This document shows, piece after piece, positions 35,643 to 44,659 of a DNA stretch of 64,000 nt. Below the pieces are notes generated by a model. The model was not told where the DNA came from. It did not search any database and saw nothing but the letters and a program-made list of their open reading frames with translations. The translations under genes and the position numbers were made by a program. The stretch covers positions 4,526,001 through 4,590,000 of the forward strand of contig NZ_CP043959.1 in NCBI RefSeq assembly GCF_008632955.1. Direction: 5' to 3'. How positions within the stretch are numbered: position 1 is the first letter of the stretch; every line of letters begins with the position of its first letter. The DNA is from Streptomyces tendae. Its GTDB lineage: Bacteria; Actinomycetota; Actinomycetes; Streptomycetales; Streptomycetaceae.

Positions 35643-37106
35643 GTGAACAGATTCCGCCCTGCCCTCCGTCTCCCCCGGTCCCTCCGCCCGCCGCGTGCCC
35701 GCCGGCGGGCCCTGGGCCTGTGCCTCGCCGGGGTGCTCGCCGGCACCCTCGCGCAGGCGCCCGCCGCTCAGGCCCGCAGCGCGCCGCCCGAGCCCGCCCC
35801 CTGTCCCGCCGGTCTGGCGGACAACGCCACGTGTTACACCGGCACGGACGCGAACGGCGCCCACTACGCGATCGCGGTACCGAAGCGGTGGAACGGGAGT
35901 CTCGTCGTCCACGCCCACGGCGGCCCGGACCTCGGGGACGCCTCGGACCCCGCGCGCAGCGTCGAGGACCTGGAGCGCTGGCAGGTCGTGGTGGACCAGG
36001 GGTACGCCTGGGCCGGGTCGTCGTACCGCAGGGGCGGGTACGGCACCCGGATGGCCGCCGCCGACACCGAGAGCGTGCGGCGGCTGTTCGTGGAGGAGTT
36101 CGGCCGGCCGCTGCGCACCTACGTCCACGGCCAGTCCTGGGGCGGCGACGTGGCCGCGAAGGTCGTCGAGACCTACGCGGGGCCGCACGGCCCGTACGAC
36201 GGCGCGCTGCTCACCAACGGCGTGCTGGCCGGCGGTTCGCGCGGGTACGACTACCGGGTCGACCTGCGCGTGGTCTACCAGTACTACTGCGCCAACCTGC
36301 CCCGGCCCGAGGAGCCGCGGTACCCGCTGTGGCAGGGCCTGCGCCGAGACTCGACGCTGACCACGGCCGGGCTGCGCGCCCGCCTCCAGGAGTGCACCGG
36401 CCTCGCCTCCCCGCCCGGGGAGCGCACCGCTCTCCAGCAGCGCAACCTGGACGACATCCTCAACGTCACGGGCATCCCGGAGCGGACGCTGGAGTCGCAC
36501 CTGCGCTTCTCGGTGTTCACCTTCCGGGACATCGTGCACGGGCGGCTGGGCGGCCGTAACCCGTTCTCCAACCGCTCTGTGCGCTACTCCGGTTCGCACG
36601 ACGACAAGGCGCTCAACGCGGGCGTGGAGCGGTTCACCGCCGATCCCGCGGCCGTGCGCGACCTGAGTTACGACAGCGACCTCACCGGCCGGGTGGCCAT
36701 CCCGGTGCTCACGCTGCACGCCAAGGACGACCCCACCGCGTTCGTCGAGCACGAGGCGGCCTACCGCGACACGCTGCGGGGCGCCCACCGGGACCGGTAC
36801 CTGGTGCAGACGTTCACCGACGAGCACGAGCACTCCGGGCTCAGCACCTCCGAGTACGCCGGCTCGCTCGCGGCGCTGGACCGCTGGGTGCGCACCGGTC
36901 AGCGGCCCACGCCCCGTTCGGTCGCCGCGTCCTGCGCCGCGTTCGACCGGGCGTATGCCACCGGGTGCTTCTACGACGTCGGGTACCGGCCCGCGTCTTA
37001 CGCCTCGCGGGTGCGGCCCCGCCCGGGCGGCACCACCTGGCCGGCGATGACGGCCGCGCGGGAGAAGGCCTGGAGCCGGGTCCCGGGGGTCGGTATCGCC
37101 CCCTGA
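35643..37106 (+). CDS. Secreted alpha/beta hydrolase
   Basis: A 487-residue exported protein with a long basic signal peptide (about 1-45). The alpha/beta-hydrolase fold shows LVVHAHGGPD (oxyanion-hole region), the nucleophile elbow VHGQSWGGD (Ser), VLTLHAKDDPTAF with the likely acidic residue, and DEHEHSGL with the likely catalytic His. Cys pairs (CPAGL, CYTG; SCAAFDRAYATGCFYDVGY) suggest disulfides. Substrate unknown; an esterase or peptidase is plausible. ATG 35643 follows a GGAGCC sequence. Confidence 0.82.
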   Translation: MNRFRPALRLPRSLRPPRARRRALGLCLAGVLAGTLAQAPAAQARSAPPEPAPCPAGLADNATCYTGTDANGAHYAIAVPKRWNGSLVVHAHGGPDLGDASDPARSVEDLERWQVVVDQGYAWAGSSYRRGGYGTRMAAADTESVRRLFVEEFGRPLRTYVHGQSWGGDVAAKVVETYAGPHGPYDGALLTNGVLAGGSRGYDYRVDLRVVYQYYCANLPRPEEPRYPLWQGLRRDSTLTTAGLRARLQECTGLASPPGERTALQQRNLDDILNVTGIPERTLESHLRFSVFTFRDIVHGRLGGRNPFSNRSVRYSGSHDDKALNAGVERFTADPAAVRDLSYDSDLTGRVAIPVLTLHAKDDPTAFVEHEAAYRDTLRGAHRDRYLVQTFTDEHEHSGLSTSEYAGSLAALDRWVRTGQRPTPRSVAASCAAFDRAYATGCFYDVGYRPASYASRVRPRPGGTTWPAMTAAREKAWSRVPGVGIAP

Positions 37107-37123
37107 TCAGCGGACCCGTGCGG

Positions 37124-37999
37124 TCACTGGCGCAGGGAGGCGGCGTCGCCCATGACGACCACGGGGTGTGCCTCGGGGTCGAGCGCGAGGAGCAGGTCCC
37201 GCATGTGCTCCTTCTTCAGGCTCACGCACCCCTGGGTGGGGCCGTCGTGGTCGACGTGCAGCCAGATCCCGCCGCCCCGGTCGCCGCCCAGCGGCCGGGT
37301 CAGGTCCAGCGGGGAGGTGCCCGGTTCGCGGTTGTAGTCGATGGCGACGACGTAGTCGAAGGACCCCTCCAGGGGCTCGCCCTCGAAGCCGGTGCCGCTG
37401 ACGGTGAAGCCCTCGGACCGGTCGTACGGCAGCCGGGTGCCGGGGTCGGGCAGCCGTCCGCCCGCGTCGGAGAGGGTGTAGACCCCGATGGGTGAGCGCA
37501 GGTCGCCCGCCCAGTGGTCGTCGGTCCAGCCCCTCAGCGCGTTGCGGGCGGGCCAGGCCGCACCGGCCGCCCAGCCGGTTCCGGTGTGCCGGTACAGCAC
37601 CGCCTGCGAGTGGTTGGCGTCCCGGTCGCGTCCGGTGACCACCACCACCTGGCGGGCGCCGGCCGGGATCCAGGCGCGGGTCCGCGGTCCGAGTCCGGGG
37701 ATGACGGCGGGCGCCTCGGTGGCCGGGCGGCCTTGTGCGGTGCCGGCGGCTCCGGGGACGCCGTCCGCCGGGGCGGCCCGGGACGGCGCCTCGCGTGCGG
37801 TGTGTCCGGTGGCGGCGGGGTCCTCCCGCGCGCCGGTGCCGTCGCCCGTCCCGCACCCGGCGAGGACGGTGAGGACGACGAGGACGACGGCCGGCCACCA
37901 CGCCCGGGTGCGGGCGCGGACGGGGGCGGGAGCCGGCCGCCGGGCGGCGCCGGACACGGCGCGGCGCGGGCGGTCCGGGCAGTCGATCGATGAAGCCAT
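37124..37999 (-). CDS. YkuD-type L,D-transpeptidase-like lipoprotein
   Basis: A 291-residue exported protein. The N terminus is long and basic, then a hydrophobic helix ends in the lipobox VLAGC (about Cys48), so it is probably a lipoprotein. The C-terminal YkuD domain has SPIGVYTLSD and the catalytic region IWLHVDHDGPTQGCVSL, with the nucleophile Cys in TQGC. Classical members have HGC, so the Gln is a divergence. It should cross-link or modify peptidoglycan at the cell surface. It converges with the alpha/beta hydrolase gene, 17 bases apart. Confidence 0.85.
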   Translation of the reverse strand: MASSIDCPDRPRRAVSGAARRPAPAPVRARTRAWWPAVVLVVLTVLAGCGTGDGTGAREDPAATGHTAREAPSRAAPADGVPGAAGTAQGRPATEAPAVIPGLGPRTRAWIPAGARQVVVVTGRDRDANHSQAVLYRHTGTGWAAGAAWPARNALRGWTDDHWAGDLRSPIGVYTLSDAGGRLPDPGTRLPYDRSEGFTVSGTGFEGEPLEGSFDYVVAIDYNREPGTSPLDLTRPLGGDRGGGIWLHVDHDGPTQGCVSLKKEHMRDLLLALDPEAHPVVVMGDAASLRQ

Positions 38000-38134
38000 G
38001 CCCTCAGCGTGACTTCGTCCTCCCCTGTACGCCTCGGCTCCCCGCGCGCGTCCGGGCGAAGTCCCCCGTCTGCGCCGACCGGAACGGGTGCCGCCGGCAC
38101 CGGCGGGGCTTCCGGCAAGGGACCGTACGGGTGA

Positions 38135-38167
38135 CGGGCCCGCACCCGGGCGTGGGGTGCGGGCCCG
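38135..38167 (-). terminator. Hairpin terminator of the GH87-like gene
   Basis: A perfect 13-base stem: CGGGCCCGCACCC (38135-38147) with GGGTGCGGGCCCG (38155-38167), 7-base loop. It lies 29 bases past the stop of the minus-strand gene. Confidence 0.75.
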
Positions 38168-38195
38168 CCGGACGGAGCAATCGGCGTGTGAACGC

Positions 38196-41100
38196 CTACC
38201 GGTTGATCACGAAGGTCGAGCCGGGTTCGATCAGCACGTCACCTTCCGCCGAACCGGTGATGGTGACGTTCGACAGGGTGGCGCTGCCCCGGGCCCCGCT
38301 CATGGCGAGGATGCCGGAGCCGTTGCGGGACTCGCTGATGGTGACGTCCGAGATCCGCACGTCCGGCATGGCGCCGCCGCCGGTCTTGAACTGGATGCCG
38401 TCGTACGTGGAGTCGTGGATGTCGGTGTCGCGGATCACCACGCCGGGGATGTCGGAGCCCTGCGCGAACAGGGTGATGGCCCCGAACTCCTGGTCCTCGT
38501 TCCAGAAGGCGCCGCCGGTGCGGTACAGCCCGTTGCCGGCGATCAGGGTCCGGCCGGAGAACGGCGTCGGGTCGTGGTCGGTGGCCAGCATGATGCCGGG
38601 ATAGTTCATCGTGTCGTACACGAGGTTGTTCTCGACGGTGTTGCCGTGTCCGCCGTAGACGGCGATGCCGTTGGCGCGCCAGGGCAGTTGGACGGTGTTG
38701 TTGCGGAAGTGGTTGTCGTGGCCGGTGTCGGTCGCCGGGTTCTTGACGTACTTGCTCGACCAGACGGCCAGCGCGTCGTCGCCGGTGTTGCGGAACGAGG
38801 AGTTCTGCACCGTGGAGTCGTGACTGCCGTTGGTGAGGTTGATGCCGTCCGCGTAGGTGTTGCGGATCCGCATGCCGGTGAACTCCAGTCCGTCGGCGGG
38901 GTTCCACAGCTCGGGGATGTTGGAGTAGTCGCGGCCCACCCAGACGCCGACGTTGGCGTGCTCGATCCACACGTTGCTGATTTTCGTGTTCTTGCCGAAG
39001 CGTCCGTTGAGACCGACGCCGCCCTCGGCTCCGCCGTCGCCGCCCCGGATGGTGCCCGAGCCGAAGATCGCGATGTCGGAGATCCTCGTGTTGTCGTCGA
39101 TGTCGAAGCCGAAGTTGCCTTCGTGCGGGTGGTTGATGCCGCCCGCCTGGTGCGGGGGCGTCAGGGTGTACAGCTGGGAGTGCCACATGCCGGCGCCCCG
39201 GATGGTGACGTCACGGATGCCGACCTGGTTGAACTGCCCCCGGTCGAGCGGGTCGTCGGTCAGGATCTTCCGCTCCTGGCGCCACTGTCCGGCGGGGATC
39301 CACACGCAGTCGATCTCGCCCCGCTGGTCGGCGGTGACGGCGCGCTGGATGGCGGCGGTGTCGTCGATGCCGTCGTTGGGGACGGCGCCGTACTCGGTGA
39401 TGGACACGCACCCTGCCGGTTTCCCGGCGGGCGGGGCCACCTGCTCCAGGTCGATCAGGTCGACGACGTAGTAGGCGGCGCTGTCGTCGGCGTCGCGCTG
39501 GAGCCGGAACACGGTGCCCGCGGGGTAGGTGCCGTCGAGCAGCGCGTGGGACTCGTCGAAGAGGCGGCGGGCGTCCGCCTGTGGGGTGTTGGTGAGTCCC
39601 TCGGGGTCGTCGGTCCTGCCGTACAGCCAGCTGTGCTTGGAGCTGAGACCGAGCTTGCGGACGAACTTCCCGTCGGCGTAGAGGCTGAGGGTGGCCTCGG
39701 TGCCGCCACCGCCCGGGGCGTCGGGGATGGAGTTGCGCACGACGACCGAGTTGGAGGCTCCGGTGGAGGTGAACTCGACGTACTGGCCGGTGGAGTCGAG
39801 CCGGACGGACGCGCGGCCGGAGGACTCGGTGGCGAAGTTGGTGTGTCCGAAGGTCCGCTTGGCGTCGGCGGTCAGGAGTGTGCCCCGGTAGGTGCCGTCC
39901 TCCGCCTCGTACTCGGTGTACGGGACGGCGGCGCCGCGGCCGACGACGAGGGAGCGGCTGAGGACGTTGTTGGTCTCGTCGGTCTCGGTGACCGTGTTCG
40001 TGGCGTCCGCGGTGGCGGTGAGGACGGCGGGGCCCGCGGCGGCGGTCCAGGTGCCGCCGGTCGCGACCTCGGCGGTGGCGCCCGCGGCGATCGCCCCGGT
40101 GGTGCCGTCGAGGGTGCGGCCGGCCACGGTGAGCCGGGTGACCGAGCCGGCGGGGGCCGGTGAGGTGCCCCGGTTGTGCACGGACACGGTGAAGGACACC
40201 GGTGTTCCGGCGGCGGGGGTGGCCGGGGTGGTCCGGATCGCGGTGACCTCCAGGTCGGGTCCGGGGCTCTGAGCGACGGTCAGCCTGTCAGCGGCGGTGC
40301 GGCTGTTGTTGGTCTCGTCCAGCTCGGGGACGGTGTCCGTGGGGTCGACCACTGCGGACACGGTGTAGCTGCCCCGGGCGCGGGTGCCCGCGTTCACCGA
40401 CACGGTGGTGGAGTCACCGGGGGCGAGCGCGCCGACGGGGGCGCTGCCCACGACGGTGCCTTCCAGGGTGACGTCCACGGTGGCGGCGGCGGAAGGGGCG
40501 GTACCGGCGTTGCGCACGGTCGCGCGGACGGTGACGGGGTCCGTCTCGGAGGGGGCGGCCGGCGTCCAGTCCAGGCCGGTGACGAGCAGGTCGGGGTTGG
40601 CCGCGGCGGTGCCCCGGAGCTCCAGTTCGGCGACCTGGGCGCCATATCCGGCGGAGTTGTGGGTGAACCGCAGCTGGACGTCGGCGTGCCGGCCGCTCAC
40701 CGGGATGGTGACGCCGTTGCCGTTGCCGGCCGGGTCGAAGGTGTAGTCGGCGCGGGCCTTGAGCGTGGTGAACGTGCTCGACGACCGGTCGCGGCCGAGG
40801 ACTTCGATGCTTTGGGTGCGCCGTTCCCACACGGCGTCCGGGCTGAGCCTGACGACCACGCCGGTGAGGTCGGCCTCGGCGCCGAGACGGACGGTGAGGG
40901 TGGCGGGGTGGCCGCCGGACTCCCAGTAGGTGCCGGTCTGCCCGTCGTTGGCGTTGGCTGCCACGAAGGAGTGAATCACGGAGGACGCCTCGATCGGTTT
41001 GCCCAGCGCCAGATTGGTCCCGTCGGCCGGTGGCTGACCGGGTCCGCCCCCCGCGTCCTCGCCGTACGCCTCGATCTCGGAGAGCTGGGCGGCGTTCCAG

Positions 41101-41579
41101 CCGGTGTTGGCGGTGACCCGCACCCTGAGGTGGCGTACGTCGTGCGCCGGGAAGGCGAGGGTGACGCTGTTGCCCTGCCCGGGATCGAAGCGGTGGGCGG
41201 CGGAGGCGGACAGCGTGGTGAAGGAGCTGCCGTCGGTGCTGCCCTCCACTGCGAGGGTCTGAGTGCGGGCCTCCCAGGCGGCCGGCAGCTTCAGGACGAC
41301 CTCGTCCACGCTCACCGTGGCACCGAGGTCGATGCGGACGGACTGCGGGAACAGCCCCGACGGGCCTTCCCAGTAGGTGAGTTGACTGCCGTCGGTGACA
41401 TGTGGGGCGGGGTGCTCGGGGTGGGACCCGGTGGCCGTGGCGCTTCTGCCGAGCGCCAGATCGGGTCCGCGGACCGCCTGGGCGGCGGCGCCGGCCGTAC
41501 CGGGTGAGAGGCCGACGGCGATCAGTCCGGCCAGGAGCAGGCCGGTGATCGTGCACAGGCCGAAACGCGTGCGTCTCAT
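38196..41579 (-). CDS. Large secreted modular beta-helix enzyme, probable GH87 alpha-1,3-glucanase/mycodextranase
   Basis: A 1127-residue exported protein with a signal peptide of about 32 residues. Domains in order: two F5/8C-like domains (about 40-185 and 188-305), two CARDB domains (about 310-415 and 425-530), a CBM6/35-like domain (about 545-695) and a right-handed beta-helix (about 705-1127). The helix starts CVSITEYGAVPNDGIDDTAAIQRAV. The order and the helix with NTGDDALAVWSSKY resemble GH87 alpha-1,3-glucanases of Bacillus and Streptomyces, where paired Asp residues are catalytic. Expected substrate: alpha-1,3-glucan or nigeran of fungal walls. The true start is 41579, just after the GAGGACTTC leader. 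Polysaccharide lyase is an alternative. Confidence 0.82.
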   Translation of the reverse strand: MRRTRFGLCTITGLLLAGLIAVGLSPGTAGAAAQAVRGPDLALGRSATATGSHPEHPAPHVTDGSQLTYWEGPSGLFPQSVRIDLGATVSVDEVVLKLPAAWEARTQTLAVEGSTDGSSFTTLSASAAHRFDPGQGNSVTLAFPAHDVRHLRVRVTANTGWNAAQLSEIEAYGEDAGGGPGQPPADGTNLALGKPIEASSVIHSFVAANANDGQTGTYWESGGHPATLTVRLGAEADLTGVVVRLSPDAVWERRTQSIEVLGRDRSSSTFTTLKARADYTFDPAGNGNGVTIPVSGRHADVQLRFTHNSAGYGAQVAELELRGTAAANPDLLVTGLDWTPAAPSETDPVTVRATVRNAGTAPSAAATVDVTLEGTVVGSAPVGALAPGDSTTVSVNAGTRARGSYTVSAVVDPTDTVPELDETNNSRTAADRLTVAQSPGPDLEVTAIRTTPATPAAGTPVSFTVSVHNRGTSPAPAGSVTRLTVAGRTLDGTTGAIAAGATAEVATGGTWTAAAGPAVLTATADATNTVTETDETNNVLSRSLVVGRGAAVPYTEYEAEDGTYRGTLLTADAKRTFGHTNFATESSGRASVRLDSTGQYVEFTSTGASNSVVVRNSIPDAPGGGGTEATLSLYADGKFVRKLGLSSKHSWLYGRTDDPEGLTNTPQADARRLFDESHALLDGTYPAGTVFRLQRDADDSAAYYVVDLIDLEQVAPPAGKPAGCVSITEYGAVPNDGIDDTAAIQRAVTADQRGEIDCVWIPAGQWRQERKILTDDPLDRGQFNQVGIRDVTIRGAGMWHSQLYTLTPPHQAGGINHPHEGNFGFDIDDNTRISDIAIFGSGTIRGGDGGAEGGVGLNGRFGKNTKISNVWIEHANVGVWVGRDYSNIPELWNPADGLEFTGMRIRNTYADGINLTNGSHDSTVQNSSFRNTGDDALAVWSSKYVKNPATDTGHDNHFRNNTVQLPWRANGIAVYGGHGNTVENNLVYDTMNYPGIMLATDHDPTPFSGRTLIAGNGLYRTGGAFWNEDQEFGAITLFAQGSDIPGVVIRDTDIHDSTYDGIQFKTGGGAMPDVRISDVTISESRNGSGILAMSGARGSATLSNVTITGSAEGDVLIEPGSTFVINR

Positions 41580-41895
41580 GAAGTCCTCGTTCCGCGGCGG
41601 GTGCTGGGGCGCGCGGCCACCCGGGCAGCGCGAAGCCTCTGCCATGGATTGCCATCGCCCGATTCGACTTTTGCAGGCGTTCGTTCGCTTCTTGCGGCTC
41701 TCGCATTGAAGTTTCCGGCTCGGGCCCGGCTTGTCAATGGCATGAACACAGCATCCGCAGCGGATCACGGGGCCTCGCGACGCGGGGGACGTCAACAGCG
41801 CACCGCACGGGGGAGGGACGAAGGAGAAACGGTCAACCCCGCCCGGCCGTACCATGGCTGGCCACCGGCAGACCACCCGACGAAGGGGCTCCGAA
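41580..41895. promoter_or_regulatory. Divergent promoter region
   Basis: 316 bases between the divergent GH87-like gene and the coiled-coil/wHTH gene. On the minus strand a consensus TTGACA (41737-41732) reads toward the glycosidase, with a weak AAACTT 17 bases on (41714-41709). I see no clear operator. Confidence 0.35.
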
Positions 41896-42741
41896 ATGTC
41901 CGACCAATCGACCGTCGCCACCGATCTCACGTCGCAGTACGTCGCCCAGGTCACCAGCGACCTGGAGCGCAACGTCAAGGAGCAGGAGCGGGTCGGTACC
42001 GAGATCGCCGACCTGCAGCAGCAGTTGGCCGTGCTCCAGCGGGACCACGCCCTGCTGGTGAAGATGCAGCAGGCACTGGAGGTCGCCACGGCGCCCGCCG
42101 AGGCCGCGGCAGCCGTCGAGGCCGAGCCCGTCACGCCCGCGGAACCCGTCGCGTCCGCCGCCGCGGTCACCGAGCCCGCCGCGCTCACCGAGTCCCCGGA
42201 GGCGGCCGAGCCCGCGCAGCCCGCCGAGGAACCGGCCGTGTCCGGCGGTGCGACCGTGCCCGCCCCGCGCAGCCGCAACAGCGTCACGTCCGGCGCGGAG
42301 AAGCCGAAGCGGACGAGGAAGAAGGCCGGTGCGGCCACGTCCGCCCCCGTGGGATCGGCGAAGACGGCGCGCAAGCCGTCCACCGCCAAGCCCGCGGGCA
42401 AGCCGTCGGCGGCGAAGGCCACCCGTACCGCGCCGGCGAAGGCGGCCAAGGCGAAGCCCGCCGAGGCGCGCCCGGCCAAGGGCGACGCGCCGAAGCTGGT
42501 CGACCTCGTCCGCCGGCACCTGGGCGAGCAGAAGGAACCGCGCTCGGCGGCGGAGGTCGCCGCGGCGCTGGGTGAGGCGCATCCCGGACGCGGCATCAAG
42601 ACCACGGTCGTGCGCAGCACCCTGGAGGGTCTGGTGGCCCGCAACCAGGCCCAGCGCTCCAAGCAGGGCTCGTCGGTGTTCTACACCACGCCCGACGGCA
42701 CCGGGCCTGCCCCGGAGCGCGCGGGGGACGCACGCGCCTGA
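41896..42741 (+). CDS. Coiled-coil, Lys/Ala-rich protein with C-terminal winged helix
   Basis: 281 residues in three parts. An N-terminal coiled coil (about 10-60, YVAQVTSDLERNVKEQERVGTEIADLQQQLAVLQRDHALL) leads into a disordered Ala/Pro/Glu region. A basic Lys-Ala-Pro-rich stretch follows (about 135-200, KPKRTRKKAG and later SAAKATRTAPAKAAKAKPAE), like histone H1 tails. The last 75 residues form a winged helix (KLVDLVRRHLGEQKEPRSAAEVAAALGEAHPGRGIKTTVVRSTLEGLVARNQ). Likely a nucleoid-associated or regulatory DNA-binding protein; exact role unknown. ATG 41896 has GAAGGGG upstream. Confidence 0.8.
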   Translation: MSDQSTVATDLTSQYVAQVTSDLERNVKEQERVGTEIADLQQQLAVLQRDHALLVKMQQALEVATAPAEAAAAVEAEPVTPAEPVASAAAVTEPAALTESPEAAEPAQPAEEPAVSGGATVPAPRSRNSVTSGAEKPKRTRKKAGAATSAPVGSAKTARKPSTAKPAGKPSAAKATRTAPAKAAKAKPAEARPAKGDAPKLVDLVRRHLGEQKEPRSAAEVAAALGEAHPGRGIKTTVVRSTLEGLVARNQAQRSKQGSSVFYTTPDGTGPAPERAGDARA

Positions 42742-42757
42742 GGCCGGCCGGCCGCGT

Positions 42758-44659
42758 TCAGGGACGCGTGTGCCGGACCTCCAGCGGCTCGAACGAGACA
42801 CGGGTGCGGGAGGCGTCCCGCGCCCAGACGACCTCCACCGTCCCGTCGTCCACCAGCACGTCGGTCACCACCCGCGACAGCCGCGGGGCGTCGGAGCCGG
42901 CGGCGGTGAGGGCCGCCAGGCCGACGTGCACCGAGGTGCCCCCGCATCCGCCGGTGAGGCGGGGGACGCGCGCCCACGGGGTCCGGGCGGTGCCCTGCGG
43001 GGCGGGCAGCAGCTCCGGAGCCGGGGCGTCCCAGCCGTACAGGCCGTGCAGGGCGGACGTCGACGGCTCCTCGGGGCCGGTGGCCCAGCCGGTGAGGGCG
43101 ACCCGTGATCCGGGCGGCGCCCCCACCACGCGGTGCACGCGCAGTTCCAGGGGGCCGTGCGCGACGACGACGCTCTCGACCCGGAGGCCCGGCACCATCG
43201 GCGGCCCCTCGGCGAAGACCGGCCGGTGCCAGGAGGCGGCCCAGCCCCAGCCGTCGCCGTGCCCGGCGCCCAGGGGGTGGACGCGCCGCCGCACACTTCG
43301 CCGTCCGCCCACCTCCACGGACAGGTGGTTGTCGGCGACGTTGCCGCGTGCGGTGGGTCCCGTGCGGGTGGAGTAGGCCTGGCGGCCGTAGTGCGGGTCG
43401 TCCCCGGCCGCGGACTCCCCCTCGTGCGGCCGCACATGGTCGCTGCCGTGGTTGTGCAGCCGTACGATCCCGTCGGCGCGGGTGGCCTGGAGGAGCAGGC
43501 CGGGGCCGGGCAGGGACAGCACCCGGTCGGCCTCCTCCACCGGGGCGGGTTCCTCGGTGTCCGTCCACAGGGCGTGGCCGGCGGGGGCGAGCAGCGCGAC
43601 GAACGCCTTCGACGCCCAGTACGGCGACGCGGGACCGGAGTACTCCTGGAGGCTCGCCTCGTGCGGGCCGTACCAGCCGAGGGACAGCAGGCCGTCGGCG
43701 GTGAGCGCGCCCCGGTCGAGGAAGTGGCGCAGGCTGCCGCTCGCGATCCGGCGCGAGGCGCCCGGGGTCAGCGGGGTGTGGCCGGTGACGGCGCCCAGGG
43801 AGACGGCCGCGGAGGCGGCGAAGCGGTAGGTCAGGGAGCGGCCGTAGTGCAGCGGGGCCCCGTCCGCGCCGAACATCAGGGAGAGGCCGTCCAGGTGGGC
43901 GCGCAGGCGTCCGCCGTGGTGGGCGAGGGCCTCGCCGTCGCCGGAGAGGTGGGCGTCCAGGACCGGGTACAGGTGCAGGGCCCAGCCGTTGTAGTGGTCG
44001 AAGGCGCGTCCGTCGCCGTCGGCGTACCAGCCGTCGCCCCGGTACCAGCCCTCCAGCAGTTCCAGCGCGCGTTGCCGTGCGGCGGCGGTCTCGGCGTCGC
44101 CCCGGCCGACGGACTCCAGGAACCCGGCGACGGTGTACGGGAACAGGTACCAGTTGTTGGGTGCGGGGGTGTGCCGCAGGGCGCCCCTCAGCCACTCCTC
44201 CGCCCGGTCCCGCACCCCGGGGTCGAGCTTGTCCCACAGCCAGGGCCTGGTGAGCCGCAGGCCGAGCGCGACGGACGCGGACTCGACCATCGGCTGGCCC
44301 TGGACGTCGAAGTCGAGGATCACCGGCCAGGACTCGGTGTCGTCCCGACCGGGGGTCCGGGTGCCGGCGGCGAGCCCGTCGGCGTACCGCTCCAGCAGGT
44401 GGTGCGGATCGTCGCCGCCCGCGCCCGCGACCCGGAACGCGGCGGCGAGGAACGTCCTGGCGTAGCCCTCCAGACCGTCGGAGCGCACACCCGACCGGGA
44501 GGGGCGGCCCGGCAGGTGCAGCAGGGCGCCGCCGGGGGTGCTCCGGCGCCAGGCGGCCGTGAGCAGTCCGTCCGCCACCGCCTCCCAGTGGGCGCGGGTG
44601 TAGCCGGTGCGGGGACTGATGTCGCGGTCGTCGGCGGGCAGTTCGAACGGGATACTCAT
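42758..44659 (-). CDS. DUF2264 protein
   Basis: A 633-residue cytoplasmic protein of the DUF2264 family, predicted to have an (alpha/alpha) toroid followed by beta-sheet, like heparinase II/III-type lyases and unsaturated-sugar hydrolases. Characteristic pieces are GYTRAHWEAVADGLL, ESWPVILDFDVQGQPMVESASVALGLRLTRPWLWD, APNNWYLFPYTVAGFLESVG and FDHYNGWALHLYP. No catalytic residue is established. It is last in a transport operon and its ATG overlaps the preceding stop, so it probably acts on the imported sugar or its product. Confidence 0.85.
   Translation of the reverse strand: MSIPFELPADDRDISPRTGYTRAHWEAVADGLLTAAWRRSTPGGALLHLPGRPSRSGVRSDGLEGYARTFLAAAFRVAGAGGDDPHHLLERYADGLAAGTRTPGRDDTESWPVILDFDVQGQPMVESASVALGLRLTRPWLWDKLDPGVRDRAEEWLRGALRHTPAPNNWYLFPYTVAGFLESVGRGDAETAAARQRALELLEGWYRGDGWYADGDGRAFDHYNGWALHLYPVLDAHLSGDGEALAHHGGRLRAHLDGLSLMFGADGAPLHYGRSLTYRFAASAAVSLGAVTGHTPLTPGASRRIASGSLRHFLDRGALTADGLLSLGWYGPHEASLQEYSGPASPYWASKAFVALLAPAGHALWTDTEEPAPVEEADRVLSLPGPGLLLQATRADGIVRLHNHGSDHVRPHEGESAAGDDPHYGRQAYSTRTGPTARGNVADNHLSVEVGGRRSVRRRVHPLGAGHGDGWGWAASWHRPVFAEGPPMVPGLRVESVVVAHGPLELRVHRVVGAPPGSRVALTGWATGPEEPSTSALHGLYGWDAPAPELLPAPQGTARTPWARVPRLTGGCGGTSVHVGLAALTAAGSDAPRLSRVVTDVLVDDGTVEVVWARDASRTRVSFEPLEVRHTRP

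Noticed and set aside
41580..42662. Upstream extension of the GH87-like gene to 1488 codons
   Set aside because: The extension is antisense to the coiled-coil/winged-helix gene; the true signal peptide begins at 41579.
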